The notes below the pieces were generated by a model, which saw only the letters and a program-made list of their open reading frames with translations, was not told the DNA's origin and did not search any database. Of a stretch of DNA of 64,000 nt, positions 17,201 to 26,985 are shown one piece after another (the first letter of the stretch is position 1; every line of letters begins with the position of its first letter). Made by a program: the position numbers and the translations under genes. The DNA comes from Phytohabitans flavus (GTDB lineage: Bacteria; Actinomycetota; Actinomycetes; Mycobacteriales; Micromonosporaceae), in contig NZ_AP022870.1 in assembly GCF_011764545.1 (NCBI RefSeq), forward strand, positions 4,448,001 through 4,512,000, written 5' to 3'.

Positions 17201-17827
17201 TTATTCGAACAGGGAGAGGGTCAGCGTCGAGGTGTAGGCGCCGGCGGCGACCTCTACCGGGGCGCGCAGGAACAGGTTGGCGTTGACCGTGTAGGAGTCA
17301 CCTGTCACGGCCTCGGAATCGAACGTCGACACGAGCAGTTCTTGGTCGACGAGGCCGACGTTGTTGCCGGGCTGGGTGGGTTCGTCTAGGACGGTGACGA
17401 CTTCTTCGCCTTCGGAGACGAGGCCGGTTTCGCCGCCGTCGATCAGGTTCGGGGTCCAGCCGAGGTGGCCGGCGCTGATCGGGGCCTGGCCGTTGTCGCC
17501 GGTGAAGTCGGTGGCGCTGCCCAGTACGGCCCAGGCGGCGCCGTCGGGTACTTCTTCGGCGGTGCGGGTGTCGGTGACGGTGACGGCGGGGAGGGTGCCG
17601 GTGAACTGGCGCACGAGCAGGGTCGAGCCGTTCTCGGCCAGGGCGACCGAGTCAGCCGCGATCGACATGGCCAGGACGCCCGGCTCGCGGATCTCCTCGA
17701 TGTCCACGGTGACGCGGACGTCGTCGCTGTCACCCGGCGCCGCCACCGCCACGGACGGGGTGGTGAGGGCCAGGACGGCGCCGGCGGCACCGGCGGCGGC
17801 CAGCCACCTGTTCTTACGAACGTTCAT
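17201..17827 (-). CDS. WxL-like secreted surface protein, copy 2
   Basis: This 208-residue protein is almost identical to copy 1 at 14069-14689. Differences cluster at the end of the signal peptide (ALTTPSVAVAAPG versus ALATPAVAAPG), with one Glu-Ala context change near residue 180. It follows the secreted nuclease by 45 bp and is followed by the DUF916-like gene, so nuclease, WxL-like and DUF916-like proteins probably work at the cell surface together. The start is ATG 17827. Confidence 0.75.
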   Translation of the reverse strand: MNVRKNRWLAAAGAAGAVLALTTPSVAVAAPGDSDDVRVTVDIEEIREPGVLAMSIAADSVALAENGSTLLVRQFTGTLPAVTVTDTRTAEEVPDGAAWAVLGSATDFTGDNGQAPISAGHLGWTPNLIDGGETGLVSEGEEVVTVLDEPTQPGNNVGLVDQELLVSTFDSEAVTGDSYTVNANLFLRAPVEVAAGAYTSTLTLSLFE

Positions 17828-17872
17828 ACAAATCTCCGAACTCTGATTCGTAACCAACAAAAAAAGGGGGGA

Positions 17873-20574
17873 TCAGGCGCAGTTGATAGCCGGGTAGTCA
17901 GCCGTGACGACCGTGGTCGCCGCCTGACCGCCCACCGTGCCAGTAGCGGTAACCGTCACCGAACCCGCGGCCACGGACACCTGCCGGGTGGCGAACGACT
18001 GGTAGCCGCTGGCACCAGCCGCCACATCCGTGAACGACTTGGCACCGAACACCGACTCCACCTCAAAGCCCACCGGGCCGGTGTGGTCGTTACGCGCGGA
18101 GACGGCTACGTAGGCCTTACCCGCGATACAACGCGACTGCGCCGACACCGTCACCGGAACCTCCGGCTGGGCGGCACCGAACGAGAGGGTGAGGACGGCC
18201 GGGTTGTGGTCGGCCACCTTGTGCCCGTCGTTGGTCAGGTAACGGTCGGCGTAGTCGGTGCTGATCGGCGCGTACCGGAAGTCGGCAACCGCGTCGTCCA
18301 GCCCGTCCGTGACCAGCACGTGGTCGAGCGTCTGAAGCGCGCCCTGGTAGTGCGAGCTGTAGCGGAACTCCGCCGGCGCGCTGCCCCACAGGTTGGTCAG
18401 GCTGCTGCCGGTCTGGAGCGCGGCCAGCGGCGGCTCGAACTCGAACTGGTTGAGGTCACCGAGCACGATCACCTCGCGGCCGGCCGTCTCCAGCGCCGCC
18501 ACCTGGTCCCGCAGGCGGTTCGCCTGCTGAAGCTGGCAGGCGCCCGACGCGCCGGAGCCACCCTTGGACTTGAAGTGGTTGTTGACGATGGTGAACTGCT
18601 CGCCGGCCACCGTCACGTCGATCGCCAGCGGCGGGCGGTCGTAAGCCCGGCCGGAGTCGTCGCAGCCGGCCGTGGTCCGGTCGAACTGGCGCACGTTGGC
18701 CACCGAGACCCCGTCCTTGACGAGGTAACCGACGTCGATGCTGCGGGAGTCGTTACCCTCCTGGAGGTACGCGGTGTACCCACCGAGGGTCGCGGCCAGG
18801 TCCTGGAGCACCGCCAGGTTGTAGACCTCCTGCACGGCCACGATGTCGGGCCGCTTGAGCAGGTCGTCGATCGCGTCCGCCAGGCGGGCCTTCTTCTCGT
18901 TGTACTCGGCCTGGCTGACCGGGGACAGGTCGAGCTCGACGCCAACCGGGAAGTAGTTGAGCACGTTGAACGAGACCACCCGGAACTGGCCGGCGGTGGT
19001 CGCCGCGAGGCCGTTGTACGGGTAGGCGATCGGGCCCTTCACCACGGTCGGCATCGCACCGGGCTGGGGCATGAGCTTGTAGTGACCGAACGAGAAGGCC
19101 AGCGGTCCGGTCGCGTTGCGCACCTCGTCGAACAGGTCCGCGGTCACGTAGGTGCTGGACTTCGGCGCCTTGTGCGGGTTGACCGGGTTGCCGGCGCCAG
19201 CGTCGGCGTCCAGCGCGAGCAGCGAGGCCGGCAGCGGCTCACCCTCGAGGATCCGGTCACGGGTGGTGCCCGGCGTAACGAAGGTCTCGCCGAACTTGTT
19301 GGTGCCGCCCGAGTTGAGGGTGGACACCGGCAGAGTCACCAGCATGTTCTCCAGCGACTCGTAGTACGCCTTGTCCGCACCCTGGGTCTCGGCCCGAGTC
19401 TGGTCGATGACGACCGGCGCGGGCACGGCGGCGGTACCGGTCTTGGTCGGCTCCTGGCCGATCTGCTCGGCGATCTCGGTCAGGCCGAACTTCTCCTTGA
19501 CCTGGCCGGTCACCCGCACCACGTCACCGGGCTGGTACGCCGTCGGGTTATCGACGAACCCGACGAAGATGCCCTCGGAGGTGGCCGGGTTGCTGTCGGC
19601 GTCAGCCGGCAGCGACTGGATGTAGATGCCCCGGTCCTCCGGGTACGTCCGGTCGTAGTCCGCGCCGACCTCGTTGTCGATGCCGGTGACGACACCCTGC
19701 ACGGTGACCGTCTGGTTGAGGCACCGCGAGGAGAAGCCGCTGCCCTGGATACCGCTGATCTTCGCGCAGTCCGCCGGGGCTCCGGGTCGGTCGGGGTCTC
19801 GTTCACCCCGCCCTTGGTCAGCTCGACGTCGTCGAAGTAGCTGGTCATGTTGGAGAACGGCGACGTGGCGATACGGTTCTGGAGGTTGCCGACCGTCACC
19901 GAGGTGATGGTGAAGTTGGACACGCCGAACTTGGCGGCGATGTCCGCGTCCAGATCCCGCGAGCTCGACACCCAAATGCCGTTGTCGGCGAACTGCTGAC
20001 CGATGATGTACTTCGTCGTCGCCGAGTCCGTCGGGACACCGCTGTAGTCAGGCCGCGAGCCCTTGTTGAAGTACCGCAGCTTGTTGGTCTGACCACCCGA
20101 GGTGAACTCGACCTCGGCCACCGCGCCGCCCCACGACACGGCACGAGAGTCGGCGTAGAACGTCTGCACCGCGTCGTAGCTGAAGAACAGGTCGTTCGCC
20201 GACGGCACGTTCACCGTCTGCTTCACACCCGTGCCCAGCACGCCCATCGCGGAACCGACCTGCCAGAACACCTCCAGCCCGAACTGCCCATCCGGAACCG
20301 GCGCCGGCGGCGGGAACTGACCGGCGGCGTTGAAGGTCTGGGTCACCAGCCGGAACGGGCTGGTCTCACCCTCCAGCAGCGCCGTCTGCCAACCGGTCGG
20401 CTGCGCCGCGTTGCTGCCAGGCAGCTCGAAGCTCGGGTTCTGCAGGAACTCGGTCCCCGCGGCCTGTGCGACAGCGCCCGGCAGCATGGCGGCGGCCACA
20501 GCGGCGGCGGCGGTCACGGTAGCGACCCGCCGGCCGGCCCGACCCAAGCCGAGTCTCTTGTAGAGGGATCTCAT
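17873..20574 (-). CDS. Secreted multidomain endonuclease/exonuclease/phosphatase (frameshifted)
   Basis: Corrected, this is an extracellular nuclease of about 900 residues. Order: signal peptide, CBM-like domain shared with the 12973 gene, an OB-fold region (TVQGVVTGIDNEV...) and an EEP nuclease domain. A C-terminal domain ending in INCA closes it. EEP motifs are visible: VVSFNVLNY, AVQEVYN, VNNHFKSK, VLGDLNQFEF and VADHNPAV. It should degrade extracellular DNA, as ExeM/NucH-type enzymes do. The N-terminal part (to about 19780) and the rest are in different frames; one G missing from the GGGG run at 19776-19779 reconnects them as ...DPEPPADCAK. ATG 20574 follows GAGGAGGAACGC. The upstream gap 20575-20859 holds GATCCGG repeats only. 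Confidence 0.85.
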
Positions 20575-20859
20575 AACCAAGCGTTCCTCCTCATTAGAGA
20601 TCCGGACAACGCGATCCGGATCTTGCCCAGCCAATCGACTCGGGGTAGCCATAAAACAAAATCTCGCCGGACGCCAACCGACGATCCGGCACTTTGCGGC
20701 CTCCGTGGGCAATTATTTGGTGCCTTAGGCACTTTGCCCGCTTCGGAATCGTTGGTCCGAGACACCCCCGGACACGCCCGCGTCGCGGTCGACGTTTAGC
20801 CGGACGAGATCGGGGAACCCCGCACCGCCGTAGCACAGGCGGACCACGGGGGTGGATAC

Positions 20860-22623
20860 GTGACGAGGATCGAGCCGCGGCCGAGCCCGCTGGCGGGCCG
20901 GCCATGGCCGGTGCGGGAGGAGATTCGAGGCTCGTTCCTGGGCCATACGCTCCGCTCCACCGACGCCAAGCAGATCGGCATCATGTACGGCGTCACCGCG
21001 TTCGCGTTCTTCATGATCGGCGGACTGATGGCGATGCTCATGCGCGGCGAACTGGCCCGGCCGGGGCTCCAGTTTCTGTCGCCGGAGCAGTACAACCAGC
21101 TGTTCACCATCCACGGCACGATCATGTTGCTGCTATTCGCGACACCGATCGTGTTCGCCTTCGCGAACTTCGTCGTGCCGATCCAGATCGGCGCGCCGGA
21201 CGTGGCCTTTCCCCGGCTCAACGCGCTCGCCTTTTGGCTGTTCGCGTTCGGCGGCGCGCTCGTCGTCGCGGGCTTCCTCACGCCGGGTGGCGCCGCCGAC
21301 TTCGGCTGGACGGGCTATACGCCGCTGTCGACCGCCAGGCACTCGCCCGGCGTGGGCGGCAACATGTGGATTGTCGGCCTCGTGATATCCGGCTTCGGCA
21401 CGATCATCGGCGCGGTCAACATCATCACGACGATCGTGATCCTGCGGGCCCCGGGCATGACCTTCTTCCGGATGCCGATCTTCACCTGGAACATCCTGCT
21501 CACGGCCATCATGGTGATCATGGTGTTTCCGCTGCTGGCCGCCGCCCTGCTGGCGCTGCTCGCGGACCGGGTGATCGGCGCGCACGTCTACGACGCGACG
21601 AGCGGCGGGTCACTGCTGTGGCAGCATCTCTTCTGGTTCTTCGGCCATCCAGAGGTATACATAATAGCGTTACCGTTCTTCGGCATCATCAGCGAGGTCA
21701 TCCCGGTCTTCGCCCGCAAGCCGATCTTCGGGTACAAGGGACTCATCGCCGCCACCATCGCGATCACGCTGCTGTCGATGAGCGTGTGGGCGCACCACAT
21801 GTTCGCCACCGGCCAGGTGCTGCTGCCGTTCTTCAGCTTCCTGAGCTTCCTGATCGCGGTACCGACCGGCATCAAGTTCTTCAACTGGATCGGGACCCTG
21901 TGGCGGGGGCAGATCACGTTCGAGACCGCGATGCTCTTCGCCCTCGGGTTCCTGGTCACCTTCCTGCTCGGGGGCTTGTCCGGGGTGTTGCTCGCGTCAC
22001 CGCCGGTCGACTTCCACGTCACCGACTCGTATTTCGTGGTCGCCCATTTCCACTACGTCCTGTTCGGCACCATCGTTTTCGCGGTCTACGCGGGGATCTA
22101 TTTCTGGTTTCCCAAGGCGACCGGCCGGATGATGGACGAACGGCTCGGGCGGGTGCATTTCTGGCTTACGCTTATCGGCTTCCACGCCACCTTCCTGGTA
22201 CAGCACTGGCTGGGTGCCGAGGGCATGCCGCGCCGCTACGCGGACTACCACCAGAGCGACGGGTTCACCACGCTCAACACGATCTCCACGATCGGCTCGT
22301 TCGTGCTCGGCGCCTCCACGCTGCCGTTCCTGTACAACGTGTGGAAGTCCTACCGGTACGGCGCGGTCGTGACCGTCAACGACCCGTGGGGCCACGGCAA
22401 CTCCCTCGAATGGGCCACCACCTGCCCGCCGCCGCTGCGCAACTTCGACCGGATGCCCAGGATCCGCTCGGAACGACCCGCGTTCGACATGAAGTTTCCC
22501 GAGCTGGCGTCCTATGACCACGAGCCCATCCGACCGGCCGAGGACGGCGCGGATCCGGTGGCCGGCGAGACCGAAGGTGAGGTGTACGGGGAGGAGGACC
22601 ACCCCGAGGAGCAGCACCGCTGA
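20860..22623 (+). CDS. ctaD: Cytochrome c oxidase subunit I
   Basis: This integral membrane protein of 587 residues carries the haem a/a3 and CuB centres of an aa3-type oxidase that reduces oxygen. Ligand motifs are visible: the first haem His in TIHGTIM, the CuB His/Tyr pair in WFFGHPEVYI, HHMF, and HFHYVLFG. The C-terminal acidic tail is typical of actinobacterial forms. ctaC, ctaE and the bc1 genes are not beside it, so this looks like a stand-alone, possibly second, ctaD copy. The start is GTG 20860 after GGGGGTGG. Confidence 0.95.
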   Translation: MTRIEPRPSPLAGRPWPVREEIRGSFLGHTLRSTDAKQIGIMYGVTAFAFFMIGGLMAMLMRGELARPGLQFLSPEQYNQLFTIHGTIMLLLFATPIVFAFANFVVPIQIGAPDVAFPRLNALAFWLFAFGGALVVAGFLTPGGAADFGWTGYTPLSTARHSPGVGGNMWIVGLVISGFGTIIGAVNIITTIVILRAPGMTFFRMPIFTWNILLTAIMVIMVFPLLAAALLALLADRVIGAHVYDATSGGSLLWQHLFWFFGHPEVYIIALPFFGIISEVIPVFARKPIFGYKGLIAATIAITLLSMSVWAHHMFATGQVLLPFFSFLSFLIAVPTGIKFFNWIGTLWRGQITFETAMLFALGFLVTFLLGGLSGVLLASPPVDFHVTDSYFVVAHFHYVLFGTIVFAVYAGIYFWFPKATGRMMDERLGRVHFWLTLIGFHATFLVQHWLGAEGMPRRYADYHQSDGFTTLNTISTIGSFVLGASTLPFLYNVWKSYRYGAVVTVNDPWGHGNSLEWATTCPPPLRNFDRMPRIRSERPAFDMKFPELASYDHEPIRPAEDGADPVAGETEGEVYGEEDHPEEQHR

Positions 22624-22688
22624 CCCAGCGCCCAACGTTGTCCCGCGGTCGTACTGTGGCTTCGCTACCGGTACGGAAGGGGCGGGCC

Positions 22689-23279
22689 ATGAGTCTGTTC
22701 GATCGGTTCAAGCGGATCCCCGATCCGGTCGAGGGGACCGCCCAGGTGGTATCGGCCACGGGAGCGCCCGACGGCCACGGCTCGGCGGCCTGCGGGATGC
22801 ACCTGGTGCTGACGATCCCGGGCGTGCCCGCGTTCGCCGTGCAGGGCACGTACCTGGTGAAGATGGCCAAGTGGCCGGCGCCCGGCATGGTGCTGCCGAT
22901 CGTGGCGTCCCGCGCGGACCCGCGACGGTTCAAGATCCGCTGGGATCAGGTGCCGACCGGCCGGCAGTCCGGCGCGGCGCAGGCCGCCCGGCTCGCCGAG
23001 ACGTTGAACGCACAGGGCGGCACGTGGCAGCAGCCACCGTCCAATGTGTCCCTCGACGGCGCGGTGTACGTGAACGGCCGCCCAGCCTCACCCGCCGAGG
23101 CTGAGCAGATCGCCGGCATGCTCGGCGTAACGCTCCCCGGCACCGGCACGCCCGCCTCACCCGGCGGTGCGGGGCAGGACCGGCTCGCCCGGCTGGAGCG
23201 GCTCGCCGCGCTGTACCAGTCCGGCGCGCTCTCCGCCGCCGAGTACGAGCGGCTCAAGGCCGAGATCCTCAACGGCTGA
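22689..23279 (+). CDS. SHOCT-domain protein
   Basis: The product has 196 residues. The C-terminal 30 residues (LARLERLAALYQSGALSAAEYERLKAEIL) form a SHOCT motif, a short helical oligomerisation element. The N-terminal 120 residues (MSLFDRFKRIPDPVEGTAQV...) form a probable beta-rich domain of unknown role. ATG 22689 follows GGAAGGGGCGGGCC. It is 65 bp after ctaD but functionally unlinked as far as can be seen. Confidence 0.7.
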   Translation: MSLFDRFKRIPDPVEGTAQVVSATGAPDGHGSAACGMHLVLTIPGVPAFAVQGTYLVKMAKWPAPGMVLPIVASRADPRRFKIRWDQVPTGRQSGAAQAARLAETLNAQGGTWQQPPSNVSLDGAVYVNGRPASPAEAEQIAGMLGVTLPGTGTPASPGGAGQDRLARLERLAALYQSGALSAAEYERLKAEILNG

Positions 23280-23371
23280 GCCGGCGGGACCAATGGCCCT
23301 GTCCGTGGTGGCACCTCTCGATCAGGCTGATTGCGGCCCTGGCGACCCCAACCTGCGAGAGGCTTGCATCC

Positions 23372-25765
23372 ATGGAGACGACCCTGGAGACGGCGGCGCC
23401 GCTGAGCGAGGCGGAGCTGGCGCGACTGGACGCGTACTGGCGAGCGGCGAACTACCTCACCGTCGGCCAGATCTACCTGCTCGACAACCCGCTGCTGCGC
23501 GAGCCGCTGCGCCCGGAGCACATCAAGCCCCGGCTGCTGGGGCACTGGGGCACCAGCCCCGGCCTCAGCCTGATCTACGCGCACCTCAACCGCACGATCG
23601 TCGCCCGCGACCTGAACGCGATCTACATCGCCGGCCCCGGTCACGGCGGCCCGGCGATCGTGGCGAACACCTGGCTGGAGGGCACCTACAGCGAGCTCTA
23701 CCCGTCGGTGTCCCAGGACGAGCCCGGCATGGCGCTGCTGTTCCGGCAGTTCTCGTTCCCCGGCGGCATTCCGAGCCACGTGGCGCCGGAGGTGCCCGGC
23801 TCGATCCACGAGGGCGGCGAGCTGGGGTACTCGTTGATGCACGCGTACGGCGCCGCGTTCGACAACCCGGACCTGCTGGTCGCCTGCGTGGTCGGCGACG
23901 GCGAGGCTGAGACAGGCCCGCTCGCCACGAGCTGGCTCTCCAATGTCTTCCTCAACCCGGCCCGGGACGGCGCGGTACTGCCGATCCTGCACCTGAACGG
24001 GTACAAGATCGCCAACCCGACGGTGCTCGACCGGATCCCGCAGGACGACCTGCTCGCGCTGATGCGGGGCAACGGCTACGAGCCGTACGTGGTGGCAGGG
24101 GACGAGCCCGCCGCTGTGCACCAGCTGCTGGCCGCCACGCTCGACCGGGCCCTGGACGAGATCGCCGCGATCCAGCGGCACGCCCGCACCACCGGCGACA
24201 CCACCCGCCCCCGCTGGCCGATGATCGTCCTGCGTACCCCCAAGGGCTGGACCGGACCAGCCACAGTGGACGGTAAGCAGGTCGAGGGGACGTACCGGGC
24301 CCACCAGGTGCCCCTCTCGGCGGTACGCAGCAACCCCGCCCACCTCGCCGAGTTGGAGGCGTGGCTGCGCTCGTACCGTCCGGAGGAGCTCTTCGACGCC
24401 ACGGGTGCCCCGGTCGCCGAGCTGACCGCGCTGCCGCCGACCGGTGACCGCCGGATGAGCGCCAACCCGCACGCGAACGGCGGGGTGATCCTGCGCGACC
24501 TCGTCCTGCCGGACTTCCGCGAGTACGCGGTCGAGGTCGTCCAGGCGGGCGACTCCACGTCCGAGGCGACCCGGGTGCTCGGCGACTGGGTACGCGACGT
24601 GATCCGGGCGAACCCTGACCGGTTCCGGCTCTTCGGCCCGGACGAGGTCGCCTCCAACCGGCTCGGCGCCGCGTTCGAGGTGACCGACCGGACGTTCCTC
24701 GGCGAGCTGCGCGACGGCGACGACCACCTCGCCACCGACGGCCGCGTGATGGAGGTGCTCTCCGAGCACCTGTGCCAGGGCTGGCTCGAGGGCTACCTGC
24801 TCACCGGCCGACACGGCATCTTCACCAGCTACGAGGCGTTCATCCACATCATCGACGCGATGTTCAACCAGCACGCCAAGTGGCTCAAGGTGACCCGGGA
24901 CATCCCGTGGCGGCGGCCGGTCGCCTCGCTGAACTATCTGCTCTCCTCGCACGTGTGGCGGCAGGACCACAACGGCTTCTCGCACCAGGACCCCGGCTTC
25001 ATCGACCACGTCGTCAACAAGAAGGCCGAGGTCGTCCGGGTCTACCTCCCGCCGGACGCCAACACGTTACTGTCCACTATGGATCACTGCCTGCGCAGCC
25101 GCCACTACGTCAACGTCGTGGTCGCCGGCAAGCAGAAGGCGCCGAACTGGCTGTCGATGGAAGACGCCATCCTGCACGCCACCCGCGGCCTGGGCATCTG
25201 GGACTGGGCCAGCAGCGACTACGGCCAGGTGCCCGACGTGGTGCTGGCGTGCGCCGGTGATGTACCCACCCTGGAGACCGTCGCCGCCGCCGACCTGCTG
25301 CGCCGGCACCTGCCCGACCTCAAGGTCCGCGTCGTGAACGTGATCGACCTGATGCGGCTCCAGCCGGAAAGCGAACACCCGCACGGGCTGTCGGACCGCC
25401 AGTTCGACACCGTCTTCACCACCGACCGGCCGATCATCTTCGCCTACCACGGCTACCCGTGGCTCATCCACCGCCTGACCTACCGGCGCACCAACCACGA
25501 AAACCTGCATGTGCGCGGGTACAAGGAGGAAGGCACCACGACGACGCCGTTCGACATGGTGATGCTCAACGACCTCGACCGCTTCCACCTTGTCATCGAC
25601 GTCATCGACCGCGTACCCGGCCTGGCCGCCCGGGCCGCCCACACCCGGCAGGCGATGGTCGACGCCCGGCAGCGCTGCCGCGACTACACGCGCCGCTACG
25701 GCGAGGACGCCCCGGAGATCACCGAGTGGCGCTGGACCCACCCGGAGTCCGAAACCAACCCCTGA
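23372..25765 (+). CDS. xfp: Phosphoketolase (xylulose-5-P/fructose-6-P)
   Basis: This 797-residue, thiamine-diphosphate-dependent enzyme cleaves xylulose 5-phosphate (and often fructose 6-phosphate) to acetyl phosphate and an aldose phosphate. Family motifs include LLGHWGTSPGLSLIYAHLNR, the diphosphate-binding GDGEAETGPLATSW, SHQDPGFIDHV and YHGYPWLIHRL. Full length and intact. The ATG at 23372 starts the conserved N-terminus. No acetate kinase or phosphotransacetylase is adjacent, so coupling to ATP formation would use genes elsewhere. Confidence 0.95.
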   Translation: METTLETAAPLSEAELARLDAYWRAANYLTVGQIYLLDNPLLREPLRPEHIKPRLLGHWGTSPGLSLIYAHLNRTIVARDLNAIYIAGPGHGGPAIVANTWLEGTYSELYPSVSQDEPGMALLFRQFSFPGGIPSHVAPEVPGSIHEGGELGYSLMHAYGAAFDNPDLLVACVVGDGEAETGPLATSWLSNVFLNPARDGAVLPILHLNGYKIANPTVLDRIPQDDLLALMRGNGYEPYVVAGDEPAAVHQLLAATLDRALDEIAAIQRHARTTGDTTRPRWPMIVLRTPKGWTGPATVDGKQVEGTYRAHQVPLSAVRSNPAHLAELEAWLRSYRPEELFDATGAPVAELTALPPTGDRRMSANPHANGGVILRDLVLPDFREYAVEVVQAGDSTSEATRVLGDWVRDVIRANPDRFRLFGPDEVASNRLGAAFEVTDRTFLGELRDGDDHLATDGRVMEVLSEHLCQGWLEGYLLTGRHGIFTSYEAFIHIIDAMFNQHAKWLKVTRDIPWRRPVASLNYLLSSHVWRQDHNGFSHQDPGFIDHVVNKKAEVVRVYLPPDANTLLSTMDHCLRSRHYVNVVVAGKQKAPNWLSMEDAILHATRGLGIWDWASSDYGQVPDVVLACAGDVPTLETVAAADLLRRHLPDLKVRVVNVIDLMRLQPESEHPHGLSDRQFDTVFTTDRPIIFAYHGYPWLIHRLTYRRTNHENLHVRGYKEEGTTTTPFDMVMLNDLDRFHLVIDVIDRVPGLAARAAHTRQAMVDARQRCRDYTRRYGEDAPEITEWRWTHPESETNP

Positions 25766-26061
25766 CCCGCGGGGCGGGAGCTAAGACGCCTCCGAAACGG
25801 ACGCCGGGTCGGCGATGGACCGCCTGGTCGAGGAGGGCCGGATCAGCCTCGTGTACCACCGGTCGCGATCCTCGACCACTGCTCGACAAACCGCTACTCG
25901 TCGCGATCGGGCTGTGGCAGCAAGACGGGCATGAGCCATTTGGCATCGCGAGGGCTGCCAGGCTCAGGTATTCTTCCTGGGCTGGTAGATGCTACCGAGG
26001 TGGAGAGGCGCTGCGACGGACCACGGTTCGCCACGCTCTACCCCGGCTCTCGATCAAGAAG
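25766..26061. other. Intergenic stretch without a recognised gene
   Basis: This roughly 300-bp gap precedes the MOSC gene. A plus-strand frame (about 25900-26040) stays open but has no ribosome site and matches nothing recognisable; it may be a decayed gene. I looked for a molybdenum-cofactor riboswitch because of the downstream gene and saw no convincing match. Confidence 0.4.
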
Positions 26062-26086
26062 GGCGCCTTCTCGTAGAGGAGGCGCC
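26062..26086 (+). promoter_or_regulatory. Hairpin covering the MOSC ribosome site
   Basis: GGCGCCT (26062-26068) pairs with AGGCGCC (26080-26086). The 3' arm overlaps the AGAGGAGG ribosome site, six bases before GTG 26089. In RNA the stem would hide part of that site, suggesting translational control or a short leader switch. Confidence 0.5.
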
Positions 26087-26088
26087 TC

Positions 26089-26910
26089 GTGATTGACGGC
26101 GTGGTGGTGGGACGGGTGGCAGCGGTGCTGCGCTACCCGGTCAAGTCGATGGCCGCTGAGCCTGTCGAGCAGGTTGACGTGTCGTGGCACGGCCTGTCCG
26201 GAGATCGACGGTGGGCGTTCGTGCGCCCCGACATGCACAGCAACGGATTTCCCTGGTTGACGTTGAGGCACCGCAACGACCTGAACGACTACCACCCATG
26301 TTGGGTGGAGCCGGAGAGCCCGGATAGGTCCTCACTCGTGGTCCATACACCGACCGGCGACCAATTCGACGTCACCGCGCCGGCCCTCGCGGCCGAGCTC
26401 GGCGCCGGCGTCCGGGTGATGAAGCTGGACCGCGGAGCGTTCGACACCTTACCGCTCTCGCTGATCACCACACGCACCGTCAAGAGCCTCGAAACGCTGC
26501 TCGGGACCGAGTTGAACGTACGGCGGTTCCGGCCGAACCTGGTGATCGAGGCCTTCAGTGCCGCCCCATTTCCCGAGGACGAGTGGGTCGGACGGGCCTT
26601 GACGGTCGGGACGGCGGGGATGCGTATCGATGGTCGCGACAAGCGGTGCGTTGTCGTCAACATCGATCCGGTCACCGGCCGCCGTAGTCCAGCGGTGCTG
26701 CGCACTATTGCCGCTCACCGGGACACACGTCTGGGCGTGTACGCGTCGACGACCCGTCCCGGGCACGTGGCGGTCGGGGATCCCGTTGTTCTACACCCAG
26801 GACCCCCGGCAAAGTCGATAGGTGATGCCGAGCAGTGCCAGTGGGCGGGTGCCGTCGCGGGCGTGGTGCCGGTTGGCGGCGGCGATGTTGGTGATGCCGG
26901 CGACGCATAG
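26089..26910 (+). CDS. MOSC-domain protein
   Basis: This 273-residue protein has an N-terminal MOSC-associated beta-barrel (RVAAVLRYPVKSMAAEPVEQ) and a MOSC domain with the conserved sulfur-carrier Cys in DKRCVVVNIDP near residue 187. MOSC proteins hand sulfur to, or act with, the molybdenum cofactor. The last 30 or so residues (from AKSIGDAEQ) are translated from the antisense of a transposase relic, so the original C-terminus was probably replaced when the element inserted. Function is likely retained because the catalytic region is upstream. Confidence 0.8.
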   Translation: MIDGVVVGRVAAVLRYPVKSMAAEPVEQVDVSWHGLSGDRRWAFVRPDMHSNGFPWLTLRHRNDLNDYHPCWVEPESPDRSSLVVHTPTGDQFDVTAPALAAELGAGVRVMKLDRGAFDTLPLSLITTRTVKSLETLLGTELNVRRFRPNLVIEAFSAAPFPEDEWVGRALTVGTAGMRIDGRDKRCVVVNIDPVTGRRSPAVLRTIAAHRDTRLGVYASTTRPGHVAVGDPVVLHPGPPAKSIGDAEQCQWAGAVAGVVPVGGGDVGDAGDA

Positions 26911-26985
26911 CGCGCTGACGGTGGCGTTGCGTAGAGCGGCCATGACCTCGGGTCCGGTGCCGGTGCGTATCTGGCTGCGTAACAC
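26821..26985 (-). pseudogene. Transposase C-terminal remnant (ISAs1-like)
   Basis: About 55 codons on the minus strand (RSQIRTGTGPEVMAALRN..., ITNIAAANRHHARDGTRPLA) match the C-terminal end typical of ISAs1-family DDE transposases. A stop lies just upstream and no catalytic residues remain. The relic overlaps the 3' end of the MOSC gene antisense. The following 26986-27121 holds nothing recognisable. Confidence 0.7.

Larger units (their letters stand above)
17160..18165. repeat. Long inverted repeat, right arm
   Basis: This is the reverse-complement partner of about 13735-14728, separated from it by about 2.4 kb. It spans the terminator, WxL-like copy 2, the spacer and the C-terminal domain of the secreted nuclease. 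Recombination between the arms would invert the VOC gene, hairpin region and DUF916 gene. Confidence 0.85.

Noticed and set aside
25766..26088. Molybdenum-cofactor riboswitch before the MOSC gene
   Set aside because: I saw only a short hairpin at the ribosome site, not the larger conserved fold.
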